Positions 40,316 through 50,489 are shown, numbered from the stretch's first letter. The stretch: 64,000 nt of DNA from Alphaproteobacteria bacterium (GCA_041396705.1 JAWKYB010000012.1:1-64000); one strand, 5' to 3'. The notes: a model not told the origin generated them from the sequence alone. Numbers and translations are program-made.

Positions 40316-43300
40316 TCATTGCTGATCCACCGCCTCGAAGCCGTAGTCCAGGATCAGGTCCTGGATCGCCTCGGGTACGCGATAGATCTCAAGCGAGTTG
40401 CGGATCACGTCCTCGAGCTGGCCGTCCACATTCAGTGTCAGATCGACCGGGACGCCACCATAGACGTCCGGGTTGCGTCCGAGAATGCGAAATCCGGCCT
40501 GCATGTCGCCGGCGACCGGGCGCATCAGCCGCAGCGTCAGCTCGTCGAACATGAAGTTGCGCAGCAGGTCGACCATCAGCGCCACGCCCTCGTTGGAATC
40601 GCCGACGGCATCCAGGTTCTCGCCCGCATCGTAACGGATGAAGCCCGGTTCGCGCGCATGCAGGAACGCCTCGGGAATCACCACCTCGCCGTCGACGACG
40701 GTGATCGGGATCTCGCCGTCCAGCGTGCCTTCCGCCTGCAGGTCCTCCAGGTCGGCATACTCCAGCAGCGTCTGCAGGCTGACGCCGGTGACGATCAGGT
40801 CGATCGACTGCTGTTCCTTGCTGAACACCAGCGCTTGGTTCTCGGTGGAAACGACGCCGTCGGCGAGGTCGAAGGTCGCCCGGTCGATTCGCAGGGTGTC
40901 GCCGTTCTCGATCGCGAAATGCACCTCCGCATTGCTGATCGGCACGCCGGGGTCGACGCTGGCGATCGAGAGCAGCTGGTCGGGCTGCGTGCGGAGCGGG
41001 TTGAGCCCGGCGATCTGCACCACCGCGTTCATGCGGGTGAACTCGACGTCGTCGTAGGAGCCGCTGACGTCCCTGACCAGCACCGCCAGGTCCGGCGTGA
41101 TCGTCGACCCGGCCCAGCTGATGCCGCCGTCGACGTCGACCGTACCGGTTACGTTCTCAAAATCGGCCAGCACGGGGCTGACGTCCGATGGCTGCAGCAC
41201 GCCGGGGGTGAAGATCAGGTCCTGCAGCTCGACATCGGCGCGGCCGCGATTGGTGTTGACGTCGTGGGTCACCGTGACGTCGCCGATCAGCAGGTTGCGG
41301 TCGTCGAAGGTGCGCGCGGTGATGCGGATGATGTCGTCGAGGCCGTAGCGCAGGTCGGCGCGCACGCCCAGCGGCGGCAGGTTGCTGCGGGTCTCGCTGG
41401 CGCTCATCCGCCGGGCCGATGTGCGGATGCGGATCAGGTCGGTGGTATCGTTGTCGTCGTAGTCGATGGTGACGGTGGCGCCGTTGATGGTCCAGTCGCG
41501 CGACGGCATGGTGCCGTCGACGCCGTTGACCACGATCTGCATCACGTAGCGGCCCTCCAGATAGCCGCCTTCCATGATGACGTCGCCGGTGGTCAGCGCG
41601 GTCTGCACCCGCTCGTCGCCCATGCGGATGGAGCCGCGCGCGTCCAGCGGCGCGATGTTCAGGCTGTGCCGCAGGCTCCAGCCCTCCGGCGTGTCCAGGT
41701 CCAGCTCGAGCGCCGGGCTTTCGCTGGCGGTGATGCGCACGATCGAGGACTCCGGCAGCAGCACGTCGCCGTCGATGTCCATCGCGTCGACCTGGAACAC
41801 CGCGTTCTCGGTGAAATAGAGCCTGGCGACGCTGTCCTGCCAGGACAGCCGGCCGGTCAGGTCGCCGGACAGCCCGGTCATGGCGACGTCGTCGATGGCG
41901 CCGCCGGCGTCGGCAAAGCTCATCGTCAACGGGCCGGCCAGGGCGCCGTCCGGCTGCGGCGCCAGCGCCAGCTCGACAGCCAGCCGCGGGAAGGCCAGGG
42001 CGGGGTCGGTGAAGCTCAGCTCGCTGAACGCGCCGGCCATGTCGAAATCCGGCAGGCCGTCGCGCCAGACGAAACGGCCGGCGACCTCGGCCACGCCGAC
42101 CTTGGCGGCCGGCGTATCGATGTCCGAGGCATAGAGCGACAGGTCGGTCAGCTCGACGGTCACGTCCTCGCCGGAATGCACCGTGCCGGTGAACTCCGCG
42201 GCGACCAGGGGGCCGCTTTCGGTCGCGGCCAGCACCGTCATGTCGCCCTCTGCGGTCCAGCCGTCCGCCGTGCCGGCCAGCGACAGGGTCAGCGACCGGG
42301 TCGGCCGGCCCTCGACGGCCAGATCGATCCGTCCGGCGAAGTCGCGGGCCAGGATCGGTTCCCATTGCGGGTCGGACTCGGCGAGGCCGGCGAGCGCGGC
42401 CGGGTCGAGCGCGCCGATGCGCAGCTCGACCGGATCGTCGCTGGCCAGGGTCGCCCTGCCTTCGGCGAGCGTGACCGTCACATCGCCGACCGAGGCGATG
42501 TCCTGGCCCAGCCCGGGCACGGTTGCCTCGCCGAGCAGCCACTGCAGGGTCAGCTTGCCCTCCGCCTCGGCCATTGCCGCCGCCGGGTCCGCCGCCAGCG
42601 CGGCGATCGGCGGCACGGTCACGGTGCCCGTCGCCGACGCGGTCAGGCTGCCGCCGCCGGTCCAGTCGGTGCGCAGCGGCCATAGCAGGGTGTCGCCGGC
42701 GCTGGCGAGGTCCACGGCCACGGTCGCCGAGCCGCCGGCGAACAGGTCGGGCGTGTCGATCTCGACCGAGAGGGCGTTCTCGCCGGTCGTGTCCGCCGCG
42801 GCCACCCTGGCCGCCAGGGCGGTTCCGTCGAACGAGGCCGCGACGGCGACGTCGTGCAGGGTCATGTCGCCATCCGCCGTCGACAGTGCCGGCGGCAACA
42901 GCGCGCCGGGGATGCGCAGGCTGGCGAAGGCCAGGTCGGCAGTCCCCGTGGGCAGGCCTTCGCCCGGCCAGGCGACGGCGACGGTGCCGGTGCCGTCCTC
43001 GGCGTCGCCCCAAGGCGTGCGGGCGGTCAGGGCGCGCAGGGTCGCCTGGCCATCGATCGCACCGGTCGGGCCGACGGTCGCTGTCACGTCGGCGTCCAGC
43101 ACGGCCGTCTCATTGTCGGCCTTGAGCGCGAGATCGATCGCGAAGCCGCCGTCGCTCTCGCTGTCGATGGTGCCGCTGGCGTGCGCGGTGAGGCTGCCGT
43201 CGGGCGTGTCCAGCACGACCGTGGCGTCGTCGAGGACCAGCCGGTCGAAGGGCGCCGCCGCTGCGCCGCCGGACGGCGTCGTCGCCGGGCCGGTCTCATC

Positions 43301-43738
43301 GCTCGGCGCGCCGGCGCCGCCGAGCAGGGCGTCGAGCGAACCCAGCGAGACCGCACCGTTCTCGTCGACCGACAGATGGATCGTCGGGCGCGTCAGCCGG
43401 ATGGTCAGGTCTTCGGGCGACAGGTCGATCAGGTCGAACAGGTCGTATTCCAGCTCGACCGCGTCGGCGACCAGCTCGTCGGCGTCGCCGATGCGGATAT
43501 CGACCATGCGGCTGCTCGACAGGCCGATATGTTCGATGTCCAGCCGCGGGTTCGGCAGCGCGGCGTCGGTCAGCGCCTGGCGCACGATGTCGCCGGCATA
43601 GCGGTCGAGCACGAACACCGCGCCGCCGACCAGCACCAGCAGCAGGCCGCCGATCCCGCCGAGAATCCAAAGCCACCAGCGGCGCTTCTTGCGCCCTGCG
43701 GTCATGCCTTGCCGCGCTGTCGCCGTCTCTTCGTCCAC
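40316..43738 (-). CDS. ydbH: YdbH-like AsmA/TamB-type envelope bridge protein
   Basis: 1140 residues from GTG 43738 (GGGG upstream). An ATG 11 codons later is possible. One N-terminal membrane anchor (about 20-45, WWLWILGGIGGLLLVLVGG) is followed by a very long repetitive beta-rich body, typical of the lipid-groove AsmA-like proteins TamB, YhdP and YdbH. The C-terminal segment is rich in DLxLNVDGQLEDVIRNSLEI-type strands. The role inferred from E. coli is bulk phospholipid transport to the outer membrane with YnbE and YdbL, which follow directly. Confidence 0.88.
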   Translation of the reverse strand: MDEETATARQGMTAGRKKRRWWLWILGGIGGLLLVLVGGAVFVLDRYAGDIVRQALTDAALPNPRLDIEHIGLSSSRMVDIRIGDADELVADAVELEYDLFDLIDLSPEDLTIRLTRPTIHLSVDENGAVSLGSLDALLGGAGAPSDETGPATTPSGGAAAAPFDRLVLDDATVVLDTPDGSLTAHASGTIDSESDGGFAIDLALKADNETAVLDADVTATVGPTGAIDGQATLRALTARTPWGDAEDGTGTVAVAWPGEGLPTGTADLAFASLRIPGALLPPALSTADGDMTLHDVAVAASFDGTALAARVAAADTTGENALSVEIDTPDLFAGGSATVAVDLASAGDTLLWPLRTDWTGGGSLTASATGTVTVPPIAALAADPAAAMAEAEGKLTLQWLLGEATVPGLGQDIASVGDVTVTLAEGRATLASDDPVELRIGALDPAALAGLAESDPQWEPILARDFAGRIDLAVEGRPTRSLTLSLAGTADGWTAEGDMTVLAATESGPLVAAEFTGTVHSGEDVTVELTDLSLYASDIDTPAAKVGVAEVAGRFVWRDGLPDFDMAGAFSELSFTDPALAFPRLAVELALAPQPDGALAGPLTMSFADAGGAIDDVAMTGLSGDLTGRLSWQDSVARLYFTENAVFQVDAMDIDGDVLLPESSIVRITASESPALELDLDTPEGWSLRHSLNIAPLDARGSIRMGDERVQTALTTGDVIMEGGYLEGRYVMQIVVNGVDGTMPSRDWTINGATVTIDYDDNDTTDLIRIRTSARRMSASETRSNLPPLGVRADLRYGLDDIIRITARTFDDRNLLIGDVTVTHDVNTNRGRADVELQDLIFTPGVLQPSDVSPVLADFENVTGTVDVDGGISWAGSTITPDLAVLVRDVSGSYDDVEFTRMNAVVQIAGLNPLRTQPDQLLSIASVDPGVPISNAEVHFAIENGDTLRIDRATFDLADGVVSTENQALVFSKEQQSIDLIVTGVSLQTLLEYADLEDLQAEGTLDGEIPITVVDGEVVIPEAFLHAREPGFIRYDAGENLDAVGDSNEGVALMVDLLRNFMFDELTLRLMRPVAGDMQAGFRILGRNPDVYGGVPVDLTLNVDGQLEDVIRNSLEIYRVPEAIQDLILDYGFEAVDQQ

Positions 43739-43841
43739 GGCCCCAGCCTATCGCGCATTTCATCGAACCGCCATGCCCAGCGGGGTGGGGTCGCGATGCG
43801 CGCTGCGAAGACCGCCGACGCGGGTCGCCGGCGCCGAACGG

Positions 43842-44644
43842 TCAGAACACGCCGACCGCCCACAGGACCAGCAGCAGGATCACGATGCCGATCACCGCGC
43901 CAACCCACAGGTAGGGGTTGGTCATGCTGACCTTTTCCTCGGTGCGCGCCTCCTCCATCTTGGCATGCAGGTGGCTGGCGACCGTGTTGCTTTCATCCTC
44001 CTCGGCGTCCGGCGCCGACGGCGGCGCGGCAGGATGTGCCGGCGCGGCCGGCGTGGCTGCGACCGCCGGCGCCGGCGGCACCGCCGGTTCGGCTGGCGCG
44101 GCGGGCACCGCGGGTTCGGCAGGCACCGGGGGCACGGGCGGCACCGGGGGCACGGCGGGCTCGGCCGGGACGGCGGCTGCGGCGGGCTCCGCCGCGGTCG
44201 CGGCGCCGCCGGCGACAATCTCGGCGAACTTGCCGAAGAACTGCTCGGCCATCTTGCGCGCGGTGCTGTCGATCAGCCGGCCGCCCAGCTGGGCGATCTT
44301 GCCGCCGACGGAGGCGTTGACCTCATAGGTCAGCACGGTTTCGTCGCCGTCCTCGGCCAGGTGGACCTTGGCGCCGCCCTTGGCGAAGCCGGCCGCGCCG
44401 CCCTTGCCCTCGCCGCTGATGGTATAGCTTTCCGGCGGGTTGAGGTCGGAGAGCGTGACGGCGCCGCCGAAGCGTGCCTTCACCGGGCCAAGCTTGGCGG
44501 TCACCTTGGCCGAGAAGCTGGTGTCGGACTCCTTCTCGATCTCCTCGCAGCCGGGGATGGCCTGCTTCAGGATTTCCGGGTCGTTCAGGGCATCCCACAC
44601 CTTCTGGCGGGGGCGGGGATCCGATATTCGCCGGTCATGTCCAT
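43842..44644 (-). pseudogene. coxG: CoxG-like SRPBCC protein, frameshifted near the N-terminus
   Basis: CoxG-type SRPBCC domain, Pro/Ala-rich linker and one C-terminal membrane helix (VGAVIGIVILLLVLWAVGVF). The usual N-terminus MDMTGEYRIPAP is encoded from ATG 44644, but the frame then runs into a stop. The conserved continuation KVWDALNDPEILKQAIPGCE is in another frame. One extra base in the run of five C (minus strand) at 44613-44609 restores IPAPRQKVWDALN exactly. The rest (GPVKARFGGAVTLSDLNPPE, GGAAGFAKGGA) is intact. In Oligotropha CoxG helps anchor CO dehydrogenase to the membrane. It is separated from coxD-E by the ydbH operon. A sequencing error in the homopolymer is the leading alternative to a true lesion. 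Confidence 0.85.
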
Positions 44645-44699
44645 GATGCAGGTCCCCCTTCGTGGCGCGAGCCGTTTGCGGCGTTGATTCCGCAGAAAC

Positions 44700-46838
44700 C
44701 TATGGCGCGGAACGCCGGGCCGCAAGACGTCCGCGGACCAGGTGGCTGGCGAAGAACAGCGCGAAGGCGCCGATGCCGATGCCGTGCAGCCACAACGGCA
44801 GCGGCCAGATCAGCGCCACGGCCAGCGTGCCGGCAAGGATGCGCTCGACCGGGTTGAGGCGGTACTCCAGCCAGCCCTCCAGCGCGCCGACGCTGGCATA
44901 GACCGCGACCAGGCCCAGGCCGAACACCAGCAGGGCATCGTCCCAGTTGCCCGACAGGAACGGCTGGTAGGCGAACAGCAGCGGCACGACGTAGAGGCCC
45001 TTGGCGATCCGCCACGCGGCGAATCCCGTTGCCATCGGCGGTGTCTTGGCGATGGTCGCGGCGGTGAACGCGGCCAGGCAGACCGGCGGGGTGACGTTGC
45101 TGTCCTGCGACAGCCAGAAGATGATCATGTGGCCGGCGAGCAGGGCCGCGGTCACCTGCGCCAGCGACATCGACTCGTCGACGACCGATCCGTACAGCTC
45201 GGGCGGGATGGCGGCGACCACCTGGGCGGCCTGCGCCGCGCTCATCGGCTGGCCGAGCACCGACAGCAGGTCCGGCGCCGTCAGCATCAGCCCGGCCTGC
45301 AGCGTGCCCGGCGCCGACCCCGCCATCACCAGCTTGATCAGCTCGGCCTGGGTGATCAGGTCGCGCAGCGCCGGTGCCGCCAGGGTTGCCAGCACCACAT
45401 AGGCGGCGACCACCGGCAGCCCCATGCCGAGGACCAGCGACGCCAGGGCGATCAGAATCAGCGCGATCAGCAGGTTGCCGCCGGCCCACTGCACCATCAT
45501 CAGCGAGATGGTGTTGCCCGCCCCGGTGCTCTGGATGACCATGGTCAGGCCGCCGACCGCCACCAGCAGGGGTGCCAGCCGGACCATGCCCTTGGCGCCC
45601 AGCTCCAGCGCCTGCACGATCTTGGCCGCGCCCATCGGCTCGCGCGACAGCCACGAAGCCGCGATGACCACGGCGATGGCGATGCCGGCCGCGTTGTTCG
45701 GGGTGTAGCCGTAGACCAGCAGGCCGATCAGCGTGGCCACCGGCAGGATGAACACCGCGCCGCGCTCGAGCAGCAGCCGGCCGAACGCCGGCCGCAGGCC
45801 AAGGTCGGGCTTCAGGTCGTGCTTGCGGGCCGCCGAGCGCACGTAGAAGCCGACGCTGAGGAAATAGAGCAGGGCGGGCAGCACCGAGACCGCCACGATG
45901 TGGCCGTAGGGGATCTGGGTGTAGTTCGCCATGATGAAGGCGCCGGCGCCCATGATCGGCGGCATCAGCTGGCCGCCGGTCGACGCGGCCGCCTCCACCC
46001 CGGCGGCGAACTTGGCCGGGAAACCGGTGCGCTTCATCAGCGGAATGGTGATCACGCCGGTGGCCGCGGTGTTGGCGATGGCGCTGCCGGAGATGGTGCC
46101 CATCAGGCCGGAGCTGAACACCGCGACGAAGCCGGGGCCGCCGACCAGGCGGCCGACCGCGATGCGGGCGAAGTCGACCACGAAGTCGGATGCGCCGGAC
46201 CGCACCAGGAAGGCGCCGAACACGATGAACATGAACACGCTGGTCGCCGAGATCACCGCGACGCTGCCGAACATGCCCTCGTCGACGGAATAGAACAGCC
46301 GGAACAAGGTGTTGTCGAGCGGCCAGCCCGGCCAATGCAGCAGGCCCTCGATGTATTGGCCGAGGAACAGCATGTAGGCGAGCGCCACCAGCACGATGAT
46401 CGGAATGATCAGGCCGGCCACCCGGCGGGCCAGCTCCAGCACCATCACCAGACAGAACAGCGTGGCCACCCAGTCGGACCAGGCGAAGGCCGTTCCGCGC
46501 TCGTAGACGGCGCGCTCGGCGAGCGCGATCGACAGCGATGCGACCAGCACCAGGATGCCGAGCGCGACGTCGACGGCGATCAGCGCCCTGGGTCCGCCGT
46601 CCTGCCACCGCCGCCGCGGGGCCAGATAGAAGGCGGTCAGCAGCCCGAAGCCGCCGAAGTGGATCGCCGCCTTCCACAGGTCGGACACGATGCCGAAGGT
46701 GTTCCAGTAGATGTGGACCAGGACCAGCGCCACCGCGAACACGGTGGTGGGACCGGTCAGCCAGCCCGGCAGGGTCCGCAACCCGGCGTCGTCGGCTTCG
46801 TCCAGCGGCGACACGGGCGTTGCTTGCGGGTCGCTCAC
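44700..46838 (-). CDS. TRAP transporter fused 4TM/12TM permease, TAXI type
   Basis: 712 residues with about 17-18 membrane helices. The DctQ-like small subunit (about 30-185) is fused to the DctM-like large subunit (about 190-690). Typical stretches are SGLMGTISGSAIANTAATGV, PPIMGAGAFIMANYTQIPYG, VLGMGLPVVAAYVVLATLAAPAL (in parts) and DSNVTPPVCLAAFTAATIA. It imports organic acids with Na+ together with the binding protein encoded just upstream. It is the second gene of the pair, 82 bases after the TAXI protein. The substrate is unknown. TAXI systems have been linked to glutamate and C4 or C5 dicarboxylates. Confidence 0.93.
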   Translation of the reverse strand: MSDPQATPVSPLDEADDAGLRTLPGWLTGPTTVFAVALVLVHIYWNTFGIVSDLWKAAIHFGGFGLLTAFYLAPRRRWQDGGPRALIAVDVALGILVLVASLSIALAERAVYERGTAFAWSDWVATLFCLVMVLELARRVAGLIIPIIVLVALAYMLFLGQYIEGLLHWPGWPLDNTLFRLFYSVDEGMFGSVAVISATSVFMFIVFGAFLVRSGASDFVVDFARIAVGRLVGGPGFVAVFSSGLMGTISGSAIANTAATGVITIPLMKRTGFPAKFAAGVEAAASTGGQLMPPIMGAGAFIMANYTQIPYGHIVAVSVLPALLYFLSVGFYVRSAARKHDLKPDLGLRPAFGRLLLERGAVFILPVATLIGLLVYGYTPNNAAGIAIAVVIAASWLSREPMGAAKIVQALELGAKGMVRLAPLLVAVGGLTMVIQSTGAGNTISLMMVQWAGGNLLIALILIALASLVLGMGLPVVAAYVVLATLAAPALRDLITQAELIKLVMAGSAPGTLQAGLMLTAPDLLSVLGQPMSAAQAAQVVAAIPPELYGSVVDESMSLAQVTAALLAGHMIIFWLSQDSNVTPPVCLAAFTAATIAKTPPMATGFAAWRIAKGLYVVPLLFAYQPFLSGNWDDALLVFGLGLVAVYASVGALEGWLEYRLNPVERILAGTLAVALIWPLPLWLHGIGIGAFALFFASHLVRGRLAARRSAP

Positions 46839-46920
46839 GCGACCGCGGCCGCGCGCAGGCCCGCGGGGCGGCCGGGGCCACCCCGCTGGCAGCTTCGGTG
46901 CATGAGCCGGATCGTGCGGG

Positions 46921-47958
46921 CTAGTTGGCCGGCCGCAGGCGGTCCGGAATGGTCAGCCCGACTTCCTCGTAGTAGCGGATCGCGCCCGGGTGCAGCGGCA
47001 ACGGCAGGCCGTCGATCGCCTTGTCCAGTGCCATCACCGTGGTGGCGGCATGGATGTTGTTGAGGAAGTCGAGATTCTCGTACATCGCCTTGGTGATCAG
47101 GTAGACGTGCTCTTCCGACACGTCGGCGTTGACCGCCAGGAAGTTCGGCTGCGCGACGGTGGCGATCTCCGCGGTCTGGCCCGGATAGGTGTCCGCCGGG
47201 ATCACGTATCGCGTCCACAGGCCGTCGAAGCTGCCGTTGGCCCGGGCCATCTGCTCGTCGGTGAAGTCGAGCACCCGGATGGTGTCGCCCATCGCCGCCG
47301 CAACCCGCGTCATCGCGCTGACCGGCACACCGGCCGGCACGTTCATGCCGACCACGTTGCCGTTCTGCAGCGCATCGGCGGTGGAGCTGTAGCCGCCCGC
47401 ATCGACCAGGTTCATCGCCTCGATGTCGAAGCCGAGATTGCCGAGGATGGTGAGGCCGGAACCCTCGGTGCCGCTGTTCTTCGCGCCGATGGCGAACGGC
47501 TCGTCGCCGATCTGGCCGAGGTCGTCGATGGTGCCGGTCGGCGCCATGTGGCTGAGCAGCACGAAGTGCTCGACATTCTGCCACAGCATGCTGACCGAGC
47601 GCAGGTTCGCCTGCGGACCGTCCGCCGCCAGCGCGCCGCTGCCGTCGGCCGCCCAGGCGCCGTAGAGGCCCTGCAGGATCGAGAACTGCACATTGCCGTC
47701 GCGCATCAGCGCGATGTTCTCGGCCGAGCCGGCCGACGAGATCGCCGACAGGGTGAAATGCTGCGCCGCCTCCAGCTTGATCTTGACCAGGGTCGCGATC
47801 GCCACGCCGACCGGATAGTAGGTGCCGCCGGTGGTCGCGGTCGCCAGGATGTAGGAGGCGTCGTCCTGCGCATTGGCCGGCAGCGTCAGGCTGGTTGCCA
47901 TCACTCCCGCCGCCAGGGCGGCCAGGCAGCCGCGTCGTGTCCGGTCGATCATGTCCAT
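46921..47958 (-). CDS. TAXI-family TRAP transporter solute-binding protein
   Basis: 345 residues with a signal peptide (LAALAAGVMATSLTLPANA, cleavage at about 30). The TAXI signature ATTGGTYYPVGVAIATLV lies at the mature N-terminus, followed by SSAGSAENIALMRDGNVQFSIL in pieces, and GAKNSGTEGSGLTIL. It is a periplasmic receptor that hands substrate to the fused permease encoded next. It is divergent from the ion-transporter gene across a 204-base region. Confidence 0.94.
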   Translation of the reverse strand: MDMIDRTRRGCLAALAAGVMATSLTLPANAQDDASYILATATTGGTYYPVGVAIATLVKIKLEAAQHFTLSAISSAGSAENIALMRDGNVQFSILQGLYGAWAADGSGALAADGPQANLRSVSMLWQNVEHFVLLSHMAPTGTIDDLGQIGDEPFAIGAKNSGTEGSGLTILGNLGFDIEAMNLVDAGGYSSTADALQNGNVVGMNVPAGVPVSAMTRVAAAMGDTIRVLDFTDEQMARANGSFDGLWTRYVIPADTYPGQTAEIATVAQPNFLAVNADVSEEHVYLITKAMYENLDFLNNIHAATTVMALDKAIDGLPLPLHPGAIRYYEEVGLTIPDRLRPAN

Positions 47959-48106
47959 CGCTCCCTCAATGAATGCTTGTGACCCATAATGGAGCGGCGT
48001 GCGGGTGCGTCAACCGCGCTGACCGTAGCGGCGGCGGCGCTGCCCAAGCTTTGGGCAAGGCGCGCGGCCGTGCCGCTTCGCCCTGGATCGTCGCGCGCGG
48101 TCACTC

Positions 48107-48112
48107 TATAAG
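48107..48112 (+). promoter_or_regulatory. -10 candidate for the ion-transporter gene
   Basis: TATAAG (5 of 6) lies 51 bases before the ATG at 48163. No good -35 is found 16-18 bases upstream (TGGATC at best). The call is weak. Confidence 0.25.
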
Positions 48113-48162
48113 GCGGGGCTTTGGGCTTCGCCGAGCCCGCACCGAGACCGACGGGGAGGCCG

Positions 48163-49650
48163 ATGGCCATCGCTCCAACACGGATGACCATCGCCCGGCG
48201 CAGTGCCGCCGCGGCCGCGGGGGCGGCCGCGCTGTGGCTGACCGCAGGCGCGACCGCCGTGGCCGCCGAGGCCGAGGGTGCGCCGCACCTGGACGGCGCC
48301 GAGCTCGGCATCTTCTGGATCGTCCCGTTCGTCGGCATCCTGCTTTCGATCGCGCTGTTCCCGCTGTTCGCGCCGAATTTCTGGCACCACAATTTCGGCA
48401 AGGTCAGCGCGTTCTGGGCCTTCGCCTTCCTGATCCCGTTCACCATCGCCTTCGGCTTCGACCTGGCGCTCTACGAGCTGATCCACGTCGCCCTGCTGGA
48501 GTATCTGCCATTCATCATCCTGCTGTTCGCGCTGTTCACGGTCTCCGGCGGCGTGCGGGTGACCGGCCGCCTGAAGGGCACGCCCGGGGTCAACGTCGCG
48601 ATCCTGTTTCTCGGCACCGTGATCGCCAGCTGGATGGGTACCACCGGCGCTGCCATGCTGCTGATCCGCCCGCTGCTCAACGCCAACGAGGACCGTCGCT
48701 ACAAGGTGCACACGGTCGTCTTCTTCATCTTCCTGGTGGCCAACATCGGCGGATCGCTGTCGCCGCTGGGCGACCCGCCGCTGTTCCTCGGCTTCCTCAA
48801 GGGCGTGTCGTTCTTCTGGCCGACCGTGCACATGCTGGCGCCGATGGCGCTGTTGTCGGTCGCGCTGCTGGTGATCTACGGCGTGATCGAGTCGGTGCTG
48901 TTCGCCCGCGAGGGCAAGCACAACAAGCCCGGCATCGGCGACGACCTGGAGGAGGCCGCGCACGCGCTCACCCACCTCGGCGTGGAGGGCAAGGTCAACA
49001 TCCTGCTGCTGGCCGGCGTGGTCGCCGCCGTCCTGCTCAGCGGCGTCTGGAAGCCCGGGGTCACGTTCGAGATCTATCACGTGCCGCTGGAGCTGCAGAA
49101 CGTGCTGCGCGAGGCGCTGCTGGTCGGCGTGGCGCTGCTGTCGCTGTGGCTGACCCGCAACGAAAGCCGGCGCGCCAACGGCTTCTCCTGGTTCCCGATC
49201 CTGGAGGTGGCCAAGCTGTTCGCCGGCATCTTCATCACCATCGTGCCGGCGATCGCCATCCTGCGCGCGGGCTCGGCGGGCGCGCTCGGCGTGGTGGTCG
49301 ACGCGGTGACCGGTGCCGACGGCCAGCCCGTCGACGCGGCCTATTTCTGGCTGACCGGAATCCTGTCCAGCTTCCTCGACAACGCGCCGACCTATCTGGT
49401 GTTCTTCAACACCGCCAGCGGCGACGCGACCGCGCTGATGACCGAACATGCGGGCACGCTGCTGGCGATCTCGGCCGGCGCCGTGTTCATGGGCGCCGTC
49501 ACCTACATCGGCAACGCGCCCAACTTCATGGTGCGGTCGATCGCCGAGGAGCGCGGCGTCAAGATGCCGAGCTTCTTCGGCTACATGGTGTGGTCGATCG
49601 TCCTACTGATGCCGCTGTTCGGGCTGACCACGCTGGTGTTCTTCCTCTAG
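48163..49650 (+). CDS. Sodium:proton antiporter / citrate-transporter-like protein (IT superfamily)
   Basis: 495 residues from ATG 48163, set by GGGGAGG 4 bases upstream. After a signal-like N-terminus about 12 hydrophobic segments follow. Motifs are FLGTVIASWMGTTGAAMLL, the ANIGGSLSPLGDPPLFLG hallmark, and SSFLDNAPTYLVFFN with GNAPNFMV in the second repeat. These are shared by ion-transporter-superfamily antiporters related to NhaD and to citrate carriers. The role is probably Na+ efflux, with dicarboxylate transport as the alternative. The gene ends 11 bases from the convergent universal stress gene. Confidence 0.85.
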   Translation: MAIAPTRMTIARRSAAAAAGAAALWLTAGATAVAAEAEGAPHLDGAELGIFWIVPFVGILLSIALFPLFAPNFWHHNFGKVSAFWAFAFLIPFTIAFGFDLALYELIHVALLEYLPFIILLFALFTVSGGVRVTGRLKGTPGVNVAILFLGTVIASWMGTTGAAMLLIRPLLNANEDRRYKVHTVVFFIFLVANIGGSLSPLGDPPLFLGFLKGVSFFWPTVHMLAPMALLSVALLVIYGVIESVLFAREGKHNKPGIGDDLEEAAHALTHLGVEGKVNILLLAGVVAAVLLSGVWKPGVTFEIYHVPLELQNVLREALLVGVALLSLWLTRNESRRANGFSWFPILEVAKLFAGIFITIVPAIAILRAGSAGALGVVVDAVTGADGQPVDAAYFWLTGILSSFLDNAPTYLVFFNTASGDATALMTEHAGTLLAISAGAVFMGAVTYIGNAPNFMVRSIAEERGVKMPSFFGYMVWSIVLLMPLFGLTTLVFFL

Positions 49651-49661
49651 CGGCCGGGCGC

Positions 49662-50489
49662 TCAGTTCGACATCAGCACCGGCACGTCGACGTTGCACAG
49701 CATGTGCCGCGTGGTGCCGCCGAAGATGAATTCGGACAGGCGCGAACGGCTGTACGCACCCATCACGATCAGCTTGCAGTCCAGCTCGCGGGCCCGCGCC
49801 CGGATGCGCTCGCCCGGCTCGCCGCGGTCGTCGTCCTCCGGCAGCACCTCGACGTCGGCGCCATGGCGGGCGAGGTAGTCGCCGATCATCACGCCCGGCG
49901 TCTCCAGCCCGCCCTTGCGTCGCGCCGGCAGCACATAGACCTTCGGCGCCGTGGCGAGGAAGGCCAGGGCGCCGTGAACGGCCCGGCTCGCCTCCTTCGA
50001 CGCCTTCCAGGCGACCAGCACCGGTCCGGTGAGGTCCGGCGCCGCCGCCACCGGGGGCATCACCATCACCGGGCAGCCCGCGGTCAGCACCAGGTCGTCG
50101 GGCCGGTGCAGCGTCACCAGGTCTGTCGCTTCCCGCTCCGGCGGCTGGCCGACGATCGCTAGGTCGACGAAATGGGAATACTCGGTCAGTACCTCGATGT
50201 GCTTGCCGCCGTCGATGCGGAATTCCCACGACATGTCCGGCCCGATCCGGGTGCGGGCCATCTCGGCCTCGATCTCGGCGGCGCGCTCGCGCGCCCGCTC
50301 GTGCGCCTCCTCCAGATACACGGCGGAGGCGGCGCGGCCGGCGGCGGCGGCCGGCATGTGCACCGGCGAGGTGATGTACAGCAGCAGCAGATGCGCCTGG
50401 TAGCGGCGCGCCAATGCCCGGCCGGCGTCCAGCCGGGCGCGATGCCCGGCGTCGTTGGCAAGGTGTACCAGGATCGTCTTGATGCTCAT
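49662..50489 (-). CDS. Universal stress protein, UspA family
   Basis: 275 residues, a long Usp with two halves. The first (about 1-145) begins MSIKTILVHLANDAGHRARL. The second (about 150-275) carries the nucleotide-binding signature IVMGAYSRSRLSEFIFGGTT, followed by HMLCNVDVPVLMSN. It is a cytoplasmic ATP-binding stress protein with no enzymatic prediction. It is a single gene, convergent with the ion transporter, and the next minus-strand gene upstream of it is on the plus strand. Confidence 0.9.
   Translation of the reverse strand: MSIKTILVHLANDAGHRARLDAGRALARRYQAHLLLLYITSPVHMPAAAAGRAASAVYLEEAHERARERAAEIEAEMARTRIGPDMSWEFRIDGGKHIEVLTEYSHFVDLAIVGQPPEREATDLVTLHRPDDLVLTAGCPVMVMPPVAAAPDLTGPVLVAWKASKEASRAVHGALAFLATAPKVYVLPARRKGGLETPGVMIGDYLARHGADVEVLPEDDDRGEPGERIRARARELDCKLIVMGAYSRSRLSEFIFGGTTRHMLCNVDVPVLMSN

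Noticed and set aside
40262..42685. An 807-codon plus-strand frame opposite ydbH
   Set aside because: It is the reverse reading of a well-supported beta-repeat protein, with no motifs and no ribosome-binding site.
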